Positions 1 to 6,691 of a stretch of 39,433 nucleotides of DNA are shown piece by piece; within the stretch, counting starts at the first letter, position 1; each line of letters starts with the position of its first letter. The stretch is from CAZCSJ01 sp964501445. GTDB lineage: Bacteria > Patescibacteriota > Minisyncoccia > Sungbacterales > HO2-52-23. The notes beneath the pieces are model-generated. The model did not search any database. It saw only the letters and a list, made by a program, of their open reading frames with translations, and had not been told where the DNA came from. Position numbers and translations under genes: made by a program. The stretch spans positions 1 through 39,433 of the forward strand of contig CAZCSJ010000006.1 of assembly GCA_964501445.1 (NCBI GenBank), read 5' to 3'.

Positions 1-2
1 GG

Positions 3-68
3 ACCCGCGCGGAGAGTAAAGGTAAAAAGGTCAATCTGAAAAGTGTCGACAATGCTTCAATTTCTTAA
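3..68 (+). CDS. Possible C-terminal fragment of an upstream gene
   Basis: The frame is open from the window edge to a TAA at 66-68, encoding about 21 residues rich in Lys and Ser. It could be the tail of a gene running in from the left, just before the small membrane protein at 79. So short a fragment cannot be told from chance, and no family is recognisable. Confidence 0.2.
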   Translation, partial: TRAESKGKKVNLKSVDNASIS

Positions 69-78
69 AAGTAAACAT

Positions 79-222
79 ATGATGTACGGATACGGCGCAG
101 GAGGCATGATGAACGGCTGGGGGGCTCTCTGGGGCACCCTCGGTTTTCTCACATGGTTCATCTGGCTTACGGTGGGGATACTCCTTGCCGCCTGGCTCTG
201 GAAACAGATCCAGAAAAAATAA
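79..222 (+). CDS. Small Gly/Met/Trp-rich membrane protein (47 aa)
   Basis: A 47-residue ORF. The N-terminus is rich in Gly, Met, Tyr and Trp (MMYGYGAGGMMNGWG). One hydrophobic, Trp-rich segment follows (about residues 17-41), then a basic Lys/Gln tail, as in a single-pass membrane peptide. A second ATG directly follows the first. It stops 12 nt before the sugar-dehydrogenase-like gene, so co-transcription with it and the cupredoxin is likely. Small Met/Gly-rich membrane peptides of this look often sit beside metal-handling genes in CPR genomes; a role in metal or redox handling is inference only. Confidence 0.6.
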   Translation: MMYGYGAGGMMNGWGALWGTLGFLTWFIWLTVGILLAAWLWKQIQKK

Positions 223-234
223 TAATTTTTCTCT

Positions 235-1551
235 ATGTATAAGATTCTCTTGGGAATAAGTGTTCTCGTCCTTGGTATTGCTGCTGTCTTCTTCCTCCCG
301 AATCTCCGACAACCCAAGGAGGAGAAACCAAGTGAGCCGATCGCACACTACGAAGTCGCGCCCGGATACAATTTCCGTGTGAAAGTGTTTGCCGAAAATC
401 TCGGGCAGATTACGCGGATCAAGATTACGCCCGATGGAAACACGATGCTCGTCTCAACCCTTGCCGAGAATATTTATGCGTTCCGCAAAAACGAGCAGGG
501 TGAATTTGTAAAGCAAGACACACCATTCTTTTCTTTGAAAACCGGGCTTCCCGGCTTTCCGCCCGAAGAGAGCGGGCTCTCGGGGATGGTGCTGGGTGCG
601 GACTTTGATGGTTCGACGGGCTCACCATCCGACCGACGCGACATCTTTCTCCTCCACACTGCGGTTGCGGGAGAAGAGATACTAAAAAACAGGATCACCC
701 GAATCACATTCACGGAGAAGCCGGAGGGAGTATTTGGCGAAAACCCGGTACAGATTTTTGAAGGGAACACCGATTCCGAACTCTCGCACCAAATTCAAGG
801 CGGTGTGGGTCTTATGATTCAAGAAAAACCGCACCTTCTCTTCAACATCGGCGACGCGGTAAACGCCAAACAATCGCACGACCTTTCAAAAGAAGCGGGA
901 AAGGTGATGCTGATCCAGCGCGACGGCTCCGCACCCCTTGGCCCGCGGCCCTACCCGCGCTTCCCGAAAGTGCAGGCAATCGGACTTCGCAACGCCTTTG
1001 ATATCGCAGTAAATCCCTTTGATCCTTTGAAGCGGTTTGCGATCGGCGACACGGGAACGGATCGGTTTGACCGGTTTCTCTACGGCAAAGTAATTGATCT
1101 TGACGGAAAAAAGCAAAATCCCATTGACCTTCGGTGGGATGGCAGCAATGAATCGCTTGAAAAAGAAGTGCCGGACACCAACACAAAAGGCGCTCCGGAC
1201 ATGGCGCTCCATCGATGGGATCCGACCGAGACCCTTGATGATGTGGTGTTCTATTCGGGAGGTACGGGCGGCATCCCCGGATCAAACGCGAGCACGTCCT
1301 ATATACTCCTCGCACTCTGGGGAAAAACAGGGTCTACCGAACTCACACCGGGAAAAGCAGTGAAACTGGGCGTGCTCACGGGGTTTGACGCCCAACCGAC
1401 ACTTGAACTCCGCGACTTCATCCGCCGCGCGCCGGCAGGCGAGGGAAAAATGGGGCATCCGCTTGGCGTTGGGGTAGACCCGAAAACAAAAATAATTTAT
1501 TTTGGAGATATCTTGGAGGGGAGAATATACAAGGTCGAGCCCCTTCCGTAA
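235..1551 (+). CDS. PQQ-dependent sugar dehydrogenase-like beta-propeller, membrane-anchored
   Basis: 438 aa with an N-terminal hydrophobic anchor (residues 4-22) and a six-bladed propeller of the soluble glucose dehydrogenase / sorbosone dehydrogenase superfamily, facing outward. Visible family signatures are an opening blade (RIKITPDGNTMLVST), an H-x(3)-GG segment at 185-190 placed like the family's catalytic His, a following IGDA strand, and GLRNAF at 250-255. The family oxidises sugars with bound PQQ. Whether this member binds PQQ is unclear, because the usual H-x-GG spacing is enlarged by two residues and no PQQ synthesis genes are seen. The cupredoxin 77 bp downstream could accept electrons (inference). 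Confidence 0.7.
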   Translation: MYKILLGISVLVLGIAAVFFLPNLRQPKEEKPSEPIAHYEVAPGYNFRVKVFAENLGQITRIKITPDGNTMLVSTLAENIYAFRKNEQGEFVKQDTPFFSLKTGLPGFPPEESGLSGMVLGADFDGSTGSPSDRRDIFLLHTAVAGEEILKNRITRITFTEKPEGVFGENPVQIFEGNTDSELSHQIQGGVGLMIQEKPHLLFNIGDAVNAKQSHDLSKEAGKVMLIQRDGSAPLGPRPYPRFPKVQAIGLRNAFDIAVNPFDPLKRFAIGDTGTDRFDRFLYGKVIDLDGKKQNPIDLRWDGSNESLEKEVPDTNTKGAPDMALHRWDPTETLDDVVFYSGGTGGIPGSNASTSYILLALWGKTGSTELTPGKAVKLGVLTGFDAQPTLELRDFIRRAPAGEGKMGHPLGVGVDPKTKIIYFGDILEGRIYKVEPLP

Positions 1552-1607
1552 CAGTGTGTGTCATTCTGAACGTAGTGAAGAATCTTATCGGGGATTCTTC
1601 ACACTGT
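1551..1607. repeat. Intergenic inverted repeat between dehydrogenase-like gene and cupredoxin
   Basis: A 10-bp perfect stem (1575-1584 with 1593-1602, loop ttatcggg) and an alternative outer 8-bp pair acagtgtg/cacactgt (1551-1558 with 1600-1607). It contains the motif tcattctgaacgtagtgaag, typical of a dispersed palindromic repeat in many uncultured bacteria. The stop codon of the upstream gene overlaps its first base. There is no T-run, so it is probably not a plain terminator. Confidence 0.7.
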
Positions 1608-1627
1608 TTAAAATGAAGAATTGAATT

Positions 1628-2080
1628 ATGAAAGGAGTTATTATCGCAATCGTGGTGTTGGCACTCGCCGGCGTAGGGTACTATTTCTTTGTCGCCGCGC
1701 CGACCACCCAAGCGCCTGAAGGGGAACAAATGATGCAAAAGGCGGAAACCATGATGCCCTCCTCCGTTAAAACTACGGAGGATAAAGAATCGGGTGAAAA
1801 AATGATGGAAACGGGCGGGGCAATGATGGGCGCAGAGACAAAAGCCGCGATCAAAAACTTTGCCTTTGGGCCGGGTGAACTCCGCATGAAGGCAGGCGGA
1901 AAAGCCATGTGGACCAACGAGGACGTCGCAGGCCACACGGTAACGGCAGATGACGGTTCGTGGGGAAGCAAAACGCTCTCGCAAGGAAAAAGTTTCTCGC
2001 AGGAATTCGCAAAGAAAGGAACATTCGCGTATCACTGCGAATTGCATCCGAGCATGAAAGGAACGGTGATTGTGGAATAA
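1628..2080 (+). CDS. Membrane-anchored cupredoxin (plastocyanin/azurin-like)
   Basis: 150 aa. Residues 3-22 form a signal anchor. A Met-rich low-complexity linker (about 30-70, several MM pairs) leads to a C-terminal cupredoxin fold. Type 1 copper ligands are clear: His103 in AGHTVT, then Cys137, His140 and Met143 in YHCELHPSMKG. The protein is expected to carry electrons or bind copper outside the cytoplasmic membrane. The Met-rich linker may bind Cu(I) as well (inference). A strong terminator follows at once, so this ends the redox cluster starting at 79 or 235. No Shine-Dalgarno is evident. Confidence 0.88.
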   Translation: MKGVIIAIVVLALAGVGYYFFVAAPTTQAPEGEQMMQKAETMMPSSVKTTEDKESGEKMMETGGAMMGAETKAAIKNFAFGPGELRMKAGGKAMWTNEDVAGHTVTADDGSWGSKTLSQGKSFSQEFAKKGTFAYHCELHPSMKGTVIVE

Positions 2081-2083
2081 GAG

Positions 2084-2111
2084 AAAAACGTCCCGCACCC
2101 GGGACGTTTTT
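2084..2111 (+). terminator. Rho-independent terminator after cupredoxin gene
   Basis: An 11-bp stem, aaaaacgtccc (2084-2094) with gggacgttttt (2101-2111), and a 6-nt loop. The T-run is the 3' arm itself plus following T. It lies 4 nt after the cupredoxin stop. Confidence 0.9.
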
Positions 2112-2540
2112 CTTTGAGGTGTGGGGGGTGTGCCCCGTATATCAACCCCGACTGTCCCGCCTTTGGCGGGGCTCGTTTTGGAGTGATAGGTTATGTGATT
2201 TCTTATGCTTGTATACAATAGTCATAATTGTGTGGGCACCGAATACTACGCACGACTACCGAGTCGGGGTTGTATTACGGGGTGTGGAAAACTCCTCTTG
2301 CATATATCCCCGTATCGCCTGCTATACTAATCAAGGTGAAAAAATACATAAAAATATACATGGTATTACTACTATTAAAAGAGGTCGTGTGGCCGCCGCA
2401 AGGGCGGTATTTTTTTATTCTCCTTCGCTTCCAAATTCCTTTATACTCATAGCGAAGAAGAACCCATCCGAAGCTTTAGCGAAGGAGGGTCACCCGCCTG
2501 AAGCTACGGAAGAATTAATCCACTAACTATCTTCCACTTT
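2112..2540. other. 429-bp intergenic region with palindromes and a possible small transcript
   Basis: No convincing protein gene. It holds a cccgcc/ggcggg palindrome (2156-2170), an extended -10 promoter-like site (2298-2328), a terminator-like hairpin (2393-2417), and near 2420-2530 a mosaic of cttcgct/agcgaag and gaagcttt..cgaagg motifs. The last part resembles dispersed intergenic repeats of Parcubacteria. The longest ORFs have atypical composition and no start signals. Confidence 0.6.
2335..2417 (+). ncRNA. Candidate short RNA with own promoter and terminator
   Basis: Upstream is an extended -10, TG-C-TATACT (TATACT at 2323-2328), with a TTGCAT -35-like box at 2298-2303; the 19-nt spacer is long. 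About 60 nt after the expected start is a hairpin ccgcc (2393-2397) / ggcgg (2403-2407) followed by a run of T (2410-2416). The predicted product is about 80 nt. A 30-codon ORF starting at ATG 2360 runs through the hairpin, has four Leu codons in a row and encodes WPP within the stem. It could be a leader peptide, but no Shine-Dalgarno is present. Confidence 0.3.
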
Positions 2541-3668
2541 ATGAGTACACTCACACTCACCATTGAAAACAGAATGAACGCGATGCCCTTTGACCGGCAC
2601 TTTGCAAACCTCGTGAAAACGGCACAAAGCATATTCCATCACTCGGTCGCCCACTACCGATCGCAGGGCCTCACCTATATGGACGTTCCCGCAATCGTCG
2701 GAATCACGGGCGCGTGCGAAAACGTTGACACCCTCTTCCAAGTGAAAAATCGGTGCGGCATTCCGCTCTTTTTCACCCAGACGGGGCAACTGGCGCTGGA
2801 ACAATCCCTCCAATACCACGACGGCATGTATACCATCATTCATTCCGGGCGGGATGAAGAAGCAGAGGATCTGCGCCATCTCCGCCAATTCCGGCTCACG
2901 GAGGAAGAATTTTCCTGCACCATGGCGGGTATGTCGCGCGAAACATACGACGAAGACGCAATGTATGAAGCGCTTCTCGCGCATATTCAAAACGCCGTGC
3001 AGTCAATGATCCAAGGGGTGATGAAAGAAAATGGAGAGGCGCTCGCGATGGTCTATGGGCGCAACACCGCGCGGCTTGAAGAAGCCGCTTCAACACCCTT
3101 CCTTCGCATTTCATATGAAGACGCACTCGTGCTCCTCAAAAAACACGGATACCCGGATGTGCGATTCGGCGATGATCTGAAATCCGAGCACGAAGCGGCA
3201 ATCGTGCGGCTGCTCAATACCCAAGAGAGCGAGTTGCCCGTCTTCATCATGAAGTATCCGAAGGAAATTAAATTCTTCAACATGAAAGTTTCTGCGAGCG
3301 ATCCTCGCGTGGTGCTTTCCGCAGACCTCATCTTACCCTACGCCGGAGAAGCAGCAGGATCGGCAGTACGGGAACATGAGTTTGAAAAGTTGAACGAACG
3401 CCTCTTGAGCTCGCCCATGTTTCAGATGCACCTCGCGCGCGGCGGGACATACGAAGATTTCGGATGGTACTTAGACATCATCAAGCGGCAGGGAACTCTC
3501 CCGCATGCGGGCTACGGCATCGGAAACGAACGCGTCATCCAGTATATCTTCGGGGAACGCGACATCCGCAATGTGTCCATTTTCTCGCTTCTGAACTCCC
3601 AAACAGGGGACTACGACCCCGGACGGGCCGCAGTACCCGAGGCGCTCCGAATCGCGGTACCGATCTAA
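2541..3668 (+). CDS. AsnRS/AspRS-like class II synthetase core (AsnS-related, no anticodon domain)
   Basis: 375 aa, class II aminoacyl-tRNA synthetase fold of the Asp/Asn subclass. Motif 2 shows GQLALEQ, Arg104 in SGRDEE, RHL at 112-114 and QFRLTEEE. The central YPKEIKFF and DLILPYAGEAAG-x-REHEFE segments match the AsnRS catalytic core, and motif 3 is GYGIGNER (Arg331). The N-terminal OB-fold anticodon-binding domain of AsnRS is absent. Such truncated paralogues include asparagine synthetases that use aspartyl-adenylate, so asparagine synthesis is the leading guess; another amino-acid ligase is possible. The last residues (VPI-stop) come from a palindromic repeat at 3657-3677. Confidence 0.75.
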   Translation: MSTLTLTIENRMNAMPFDRHFANLVKTAQSIFHHSVAHYRSQGLTYMDVPAIVGITGACENVDTLFQVKNRCGIPLFFTQTGQLALEQSLQYHDGMYTIIHSGRDEEAEDLRHLRQFRLTEEEFSCTMAGMSRETYDEDAMYEALLAHIQNAVQSMIQGVMKENGEALAMVYGRNTARLEEAASTPFLRISYEDALVLLKKHGYPDVRFGDDLKSEHEAAIVRLLNTQESELPVFIMKYPKEIKFFNMKVSASDPRVVLSADLILPYAGEAAGSAVREHEFEKLNERLLSSPMFQMHLARGGTYEDFGWYLDIIKRQGTLPHAGYGIGNERVIQYIFGERDIRNVSIFSLLNSQTGDYDPGRAAVPEALRIAVPI

Positions 3669-3677
3669 GATCGGTAC
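3657..3677. repeat. Palindromic repeat 'gtaccgatct', copy 1 (forms a stop codon)
   Basis: Perfect 10-bp arms gtaccgatct / agatcggtac around a central A. It lies across the end of the AsnRS-like gene, encodes its terminal VPI and supplies the TAA stop. Copies 2 and 3 lie inside truB (4656-4678) and cysS (34601-34623) with a central T. Confidence 0.9.
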
Positions 3678-3716
3678 AGACGCATTGTCAGAACCCTTTT
3701 CTTATTCTCAATTTTA

Positions 3717-3725
3717 TGCTATAGT
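3717..3725 (+). promoter_or_regulatory. Extended -10 upstream of membrane protein gene
   Basis: TG-C-TATAGT, with the hexamer at 3720-3725, 17 nt before the ATG at 3743. The expected start lies about 10 nt before the ATG. A small gggc/gcccc hairpin fills the leader. No good -35 is visible at normal spacing. Confidence 0.5.
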
Positions 3726-3742
3726 GGGCAAAATCGCCCCCT

Positions 3743-4180
3743 ATGAACGACTCGGCTTCCGAGCCAAAAATGCCGGAGTTGCGCCGCCGTATTCCCCATT
3801 ACTACGGGGACAGCGTGCGCGTGTTTTTTGTACTCGGCGCAGTGTTAATTCTCATCCTCTTGCCGTTTTATCCGGATGATATTTTTATTTCAACACCTGC
3901 CGCATTGATCGCCATTGTGATTTTCACGTGCGCAGCAGGCCTGACAAACCCCCGCCACGCATGGACATGGGCGCTCAATATGATAATCGCGTCGCTCGCA
4001 GTCATTCTTTTTGGATACTCCGCGATTCTCTCGTATATTAAATATTCGGCGTTTGAACCCCTCTTTTGGGCAAATCAGGCGCTCGCGCTAAACTTCCTCC
4101 TGGCGCTGTATTTCGCGATCAAAACCATACGCGGGATGATGGTACCCGACGACCGCGACAAAGAAGAGAAAAAGAAATAA
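3743..4180 (+). CDS. Conserved-type membrane protein, four transmembrane segments
   Basis: 145 aa. A short basic cytoplasmic N-terminus is followed by four hydrophobic segments (about residues 26-44, 49-68, 75-100, 106-128) and a highly charged C-terminus (DDRDKEEKKK). No family is recognised and no catalytic motif is visible. It has its own extended -10 box and is followed by 140 bp of repeat-rich spacer, so it seems to be a single-gene unit between the AsnRS-like gene and truB. Confidence 0.65.
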   Translation: MNDSASEPKMPELRRRIPHYYGDSVRVFFVLGAVLILILLPFYPDDIFISTPAALIAIVIFTCAAGLTNPRHAWTWALNMIIASLAVILFGYSAILSYIKYSAFEPLFWANQALALNFLLALYFAIKTIRGMMVPDDRDKEEKKK

Positions 4181-4190
4181 GCCGTGGCGA

Positions 4191-4232
4191 GTAACTTTCT
4201 AGTAGTTTCTAGTAATTTTCTAATAGTTTTTG
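4191..4232. repeat. Short tandem tract of tttctagta-like units
   Basis: Three degenerate direct repeats of about 10-11 bp (tttctagtag, tttctagtaa, ttttctaatag). A related sequence (attattagaaactat on the minus strand) sits at the NADAR-fusion/htpX junction near 23490-23510. Function unknown. Confidence 0.5.
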
Positions 4233-4277
4233 ATGTGTGTATTATCAACACTTCAAAACGATCGTTTTATATGGAGA

Positions 4278-4309
4278 TTGCATATAGATGCTATAGCGGT
4301 TATATGCAA
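4278..4309. repeat. TTGCATATA palindrome family, copy 1 (decayed right arm)
   Basis: ttgcatata (4278-4286) pairs with tatatgcaa (4301-4309) around gatgctatagcggt. The loop is identical to that of copy 2. It ends 14 nt before the truB start, so it could influence truB transcription. Confidence 0.8.
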
Positions 4310-4323
4310 CATTTTAGTTTCGT

Positions 4324-5043
4324 ATGGAAAACATACTTCTTGTAGACAAACCAAAAGGCATCACCTCGTTTGATGTCATCCGAATTCTCCAAAAAAAACT
4401 GCATGCGAATAGCGCGCCTCCGCACTCTCCGCCAGCTGGCGGATCGCACTCCGGCAATGCGAAAGCGCCCACGCGAATTAAAATGGGTCATGCGGGAACC
4501 CTTGACCCCTTGGCAACCGGCCTCATGGTTATCGGGGTGGGGGAGGGAACAAAAAAATTAAACGAGTATTTAAAACTTCCAAAAGAGTACGAGGTGGAAA
4601 TTCTTTTAGGCATCCGTACTGATACGGGCGACTTTGAAGGAAAAATCCTTGAATCTGTACCGATCTTAGATCGGTACAGTGAAATTGAGAAGCGCGCGCC
4701 GATGGTTATACAAGGTGTACAAGGAAAAATTGCGCTCCCTGTGCCTATCTATTCTGCGGTGAAGCGCGGCGGAAAACCACTCTATAAAGCTGCACGGAGA
4801 GGTGAAGTGGTTGAACCCCCGATAAAAGATATGGAAGTATTGGCATCCGTATTCCATGGTATCCGCCGCGAGGGGGAGCACGCCATCATCTCCTGCGCCT
4901 TTGAGGTTTCAAGCGGCACATATATCCGCTCGCTTGCCGAAGAGCTCGGCCGCCGCCTCGGCTGCCCCGCAACCGTAAAAGAATTAAGGCGTACCAAAAT
5001 TGGGGCATTCTCTGTGGAAAAAGCGATGCCAATATACGAATAG
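4324..5043 (+). CDS. truB: tRNA pseudouridine(55) synthase
   Basis: 239 aa. TruB isomerises U55 in the T-loop of tRNAs. The N-terminus reads ILLVDKPKGITSFDVI; the catalytic Asp61 is in GHAGTLDPLATGLM; PIYSAVKRGGKPLY and VSSGTYIRSLAEELG are family motifs. The PUA domain is absent or minimal, as in short TruBs. Two in-frame insertions trace to repeats: residues about 29-50 (Pro/Ser/Gly-rich, containing a 16-bp palindrome at 4428-4443) between the first helix and KMGHAGTLDP, and SVPILDRY at 111-118 from a 23-bp palindrome at 4656-4678. Both sit where loops are expected. Confidence 0.95.
   Translation: MENILLVDKPKGITSFDVIRILQKKLHANSAPPHSPPAGGSHSGNAKAPTRIKMGHAGTLDPLATGLMVIGVGEGTKKLNEYLKLPKEYEVEILLGIRTDTGDFEGKILESVPILDRYSEIEKRAPMVIQGVQGKIALPVPIYSAVKRGGKPLYKAARRGEVVEPPIKDMEVLASVFHGIRREGEHAIISCAFEVSSGTYIRSLAEELGRRLGCPATVKELRRTKIGAFSVEKAMPIYE
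4428..4443. repeat. tccgccagctggcgga palindrome inside truB
   Basis: A perfect 16-bp palindrome in coding sequence, flanked by the 7-bp direct repeat cgcactc (4421-4427 and 4445-4451), which resembles a target-site duplication. Relatives occur in grpE (30812-30827) and in the composite repeat at 39357-39372. Confidence 0.8.
4656..4678. repeat. Palindromic repeat 'gtaccgatct', copy 2, in frame inside truB
   Basis: Perfect 11-bp arms tgtaccgatct / agatcggtaca around a central T. It is read through in truB and encodes SVPILDRY. The same peptide is encoded by the copy in cysS. Confidence 0.92.
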
Positions 5044-5059
5044 CGTTATTAATTAGTAA

Positions 5060-5087
5060 CATTGGTATAATTCGTATATTCGCATCG
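5060..5087 (-). repeat. 28-bp repeat 'cgatgcgaatatacgaattat', copy 1
   Basis: Identical over 28 bp, in inverted orientation, to 13444-13471 and 39273-39300. It lies directly upstream of the msrB promoter. Confidence 0.88.
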
Positions 5088-5099
5088 TATGGTCGCGAA

Positions 5100-5108
5100 T
5101 GATATACT
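5100..5108 (+). promoter_or_regulatory. Extended -10 promoter of msrB
   Basis: TG-A-TATACT (TATACT at 5103-5108). Transcription would begin near 5115, the A of the second in-frame ATG of msrB. This argues for a leaderless start there rather than at ATG 5109. Confidence 0.6.
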
Positions 5109-5114
5109 ATGTGC

Positions 5115-5519
5115 ATGAACGACGGCATACCCAAAACCGAGGAGGAATGGCAGAAAAAACTGACCCCTGAGCAGTACCGCGTGCTGCGGGAAAAGGGTAC
5201 GGAAGCGCCGTACACCGGCACATACTATAAAACCAAAAACAAGGGGATGTACCGGTGCGCGGCGTGCGGCAACGAACTTTTTTCCTCCAACACAAAATTT
5301 GATTCCTATACCGGCTGGCCGAGTTTTACCGAGCCGGTGAATCTTGAACACGTGGAGTTAAAAGAAGACACGAGCCACGGCATGAAGCGAACCGAGGTGC
5401 TTTGCAAAAAATGTGGCTCGCATTTGGGGCATGTGTTTGACGACGGCCCAAAAGAGCAGGGCGGCAAGCGCTATTGCATCAATTCCGTATGCTTGGAACT
5501 TGAAAAAGAGTCCGAATGA
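5115..5519 (+). CDS. msrB: Peptide-methionine (R)-S-oxide reductase
   Basis: 134 aa. Reduces methionine-R-sulfoxide in proteins. The MsrB fold is complete: zinc pairs C48-x2-C51 (CAAC) and C97-x2-C100 (CKKC), TGWPSF, HLGHVFDDGP, and catalytic Cys121 in RYCINS. ATG 5115 is chosen because the -10 box at 5103-5108 would start transcription at it; ATG 5109 is in frame but would fall upstream of the transcript. The stop overlaps the next start (ATGA at 5516-5519), implying coupling to the pilin-hydrolase gene. Confidence 0.93.
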   Translation: MNDGIPKTEEEWQKKLTPEQYRVLREKGTEAPYTGTYYKTKNKGMYRCAACGNELFSSNTKFDSYTGWPSFTEPVNLEHVELKEDTSHGMKRTEVLCKKCGSHLGHVFDDGPKEQGGKRYCINSVCLELEKESE

Positions 5520-6670
5520 AATATCTCCTTCCAGTCATTGTTATCGTCATGGTCATCGCTCCTGCCATATCGCAGGCCGTTGACTACTTACCACTCGCGG
5601 CATGCGGCTTAAAGGAGCAGCCGACCGATGCGAGCGGCAATCGCACAGGCGACCCCTCCATTGATTACACCAAAGCGTGCTCCACTTGCGATTTTTATCG
5701 GGTGCTCAAAAACGCCGGCGACTTCGGGCTCTATATGCTCCTCCCCTCGCTCCTGATACTTTTTCTTGTCATCGGGGGGATTCTTATGATCCTTGGTGCA
5801 ATAGTAAACGACTCATGGCGCCTCAAGGGCCTTCGCATCATCAAAAACACCCTCATCGGAGCGCTTATAGCCCTCACGGCGTGGCTCCTCTTAACCACCC
5901 TTGCAAAACTCCTTGCCCCCAACCAATCCGATGCGCCGTGGTATATACTGAAGTGCGAAAAACTGGAGGAGGTATTCAAAGTCCCGGAGTCGGCAATCAA
6001 AGAGAAGGCATTCTACTGGACATACGGGAGGTTGCCTGAGCCAGAAACTATACCGCCAGAATCTTCGCAAATTGATTCCACGTCGGTCACTGCAACTCGC
6101 GGCCTCAAATGCGCAGGTGGATTACAATGGCGAGGATCATATTCTGGATTAACGGCGGAAAAAATTGATGCGATTTTACGCGGTGCAAAAAGTCCTATGG
6201 CGGGGTCAGGGAATAACATTCTTGCGGCTGCACAAAAGTATAATATTGACCCCGCGCTTGCACTCGCGGTGTGGATAAAAGACAGCAGTATGGGTACTGC
6301 TGGTGTCGGTAGTTATATCAAAAACCCCGGTAACGTAACCGCGGGCATTAATGAACGGGTGTCCGGAGGTAAAGGATGTTTTATCTCAAATAGCACAAGA
6401 GATACTACTATCTACAGCACCAATAACTGTCCCGGCGGATGCGCAGGCGATCGAAGCTGGTTCTGCTATGACTCGTGGGCTGTGGGGGCAGCCGACTGGT
6501 TTCGTTATGCGGACCTCTATAAGAGAGAAAATACAGTCAATACTTTTATTAGCACATATGCACCAAATAATGAAAATAATACGCGTCTCTATATTGATCA
6601 GGTATGTGAACGTATCGCTAACATGTCGGTAGATAAAAATAAAGTTTTGCAGTCCTGTGGATGCCGATAA
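5516..6670 (+). CDS. T4SS pilin-like domain fused to a lytic peptidoglycan hydrolase domain
   Basis: 384 aa. Signal peptide (1-20), a short Cys-containing region (CSTCD at 55-59), and two transmembrane helices (about 71-95 and 108-133) arranged as in VirB2/T4SS pilins. Then comes a linker module CEKLEEVFKVPESAIKEKA (147-165). From about residue 215 the protein resembles a glucosaminidase / lytic transglycosylase-like fold (ILAAAQKYNIDPALALAVWIK, then G-N-V in an NPGNVTAG motif). A VirB1-like lytic function on the same chain as the pilin domain would open the wall for a secretion or pilus machine (inference). The paralogue downstream shares the N-terminal half only. Confidence 0.72.
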   Translation: MKYLLPVIVIVMVIAPAISQAVDYLPLAACGLKEQPTDASGNRTGDPSIDYTKACSTCDFYRVLKNAGDFGLYMLLPSLLILFLVIGGILMILGAIVNDSWRLKGLRIIKNTLIGALIALTAWLLLTTLAKLLAPNQSDAPWYILKCEKLEEVFKVPESAIKEKAFYWTYGRLPEPETIPPESSQIDSTSVTATRGLKCAGGLQWRGSYSGLTAEKIDAILRGAKSPMAGSGNNILAAAQKYNIDPALALAVWIKDSSMGTAGVGSYIKNPGNVTAGINERVSGGKGCFISNSTRDTTIYSTNNCPGGCAGDRSWFCYDSWAVGAADWFRYADLYKRENTVNTFISTYAPNNENNTRLYIDQVCERIANMSVDKNKVLQSCGCR

Positions 6671-6675
6671 AAAAG

Positions 6676-6684
6676 TGATATACT
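6676..6684 (+). promoter_or_regulatory. Extended -10 promoter of second pilin-hydrolase gene
   Basis: TG-A-TATACT with the hexamer at 6679-6684, 7 nt before ATG 6692. This predicts a leaderless or near-leaderless transcript separate from the msrB operon. Confidence 0.55.
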
Positions 6685-6691
6685 ACCGATA

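Noticed and set aside
2228..2452. 74-codon plus-strand ORF
   Set aside because: It starts before the promoter-like site, crosses a terminator hairpin and shows no family features; only its last 30 codons are kept as a possible leader.
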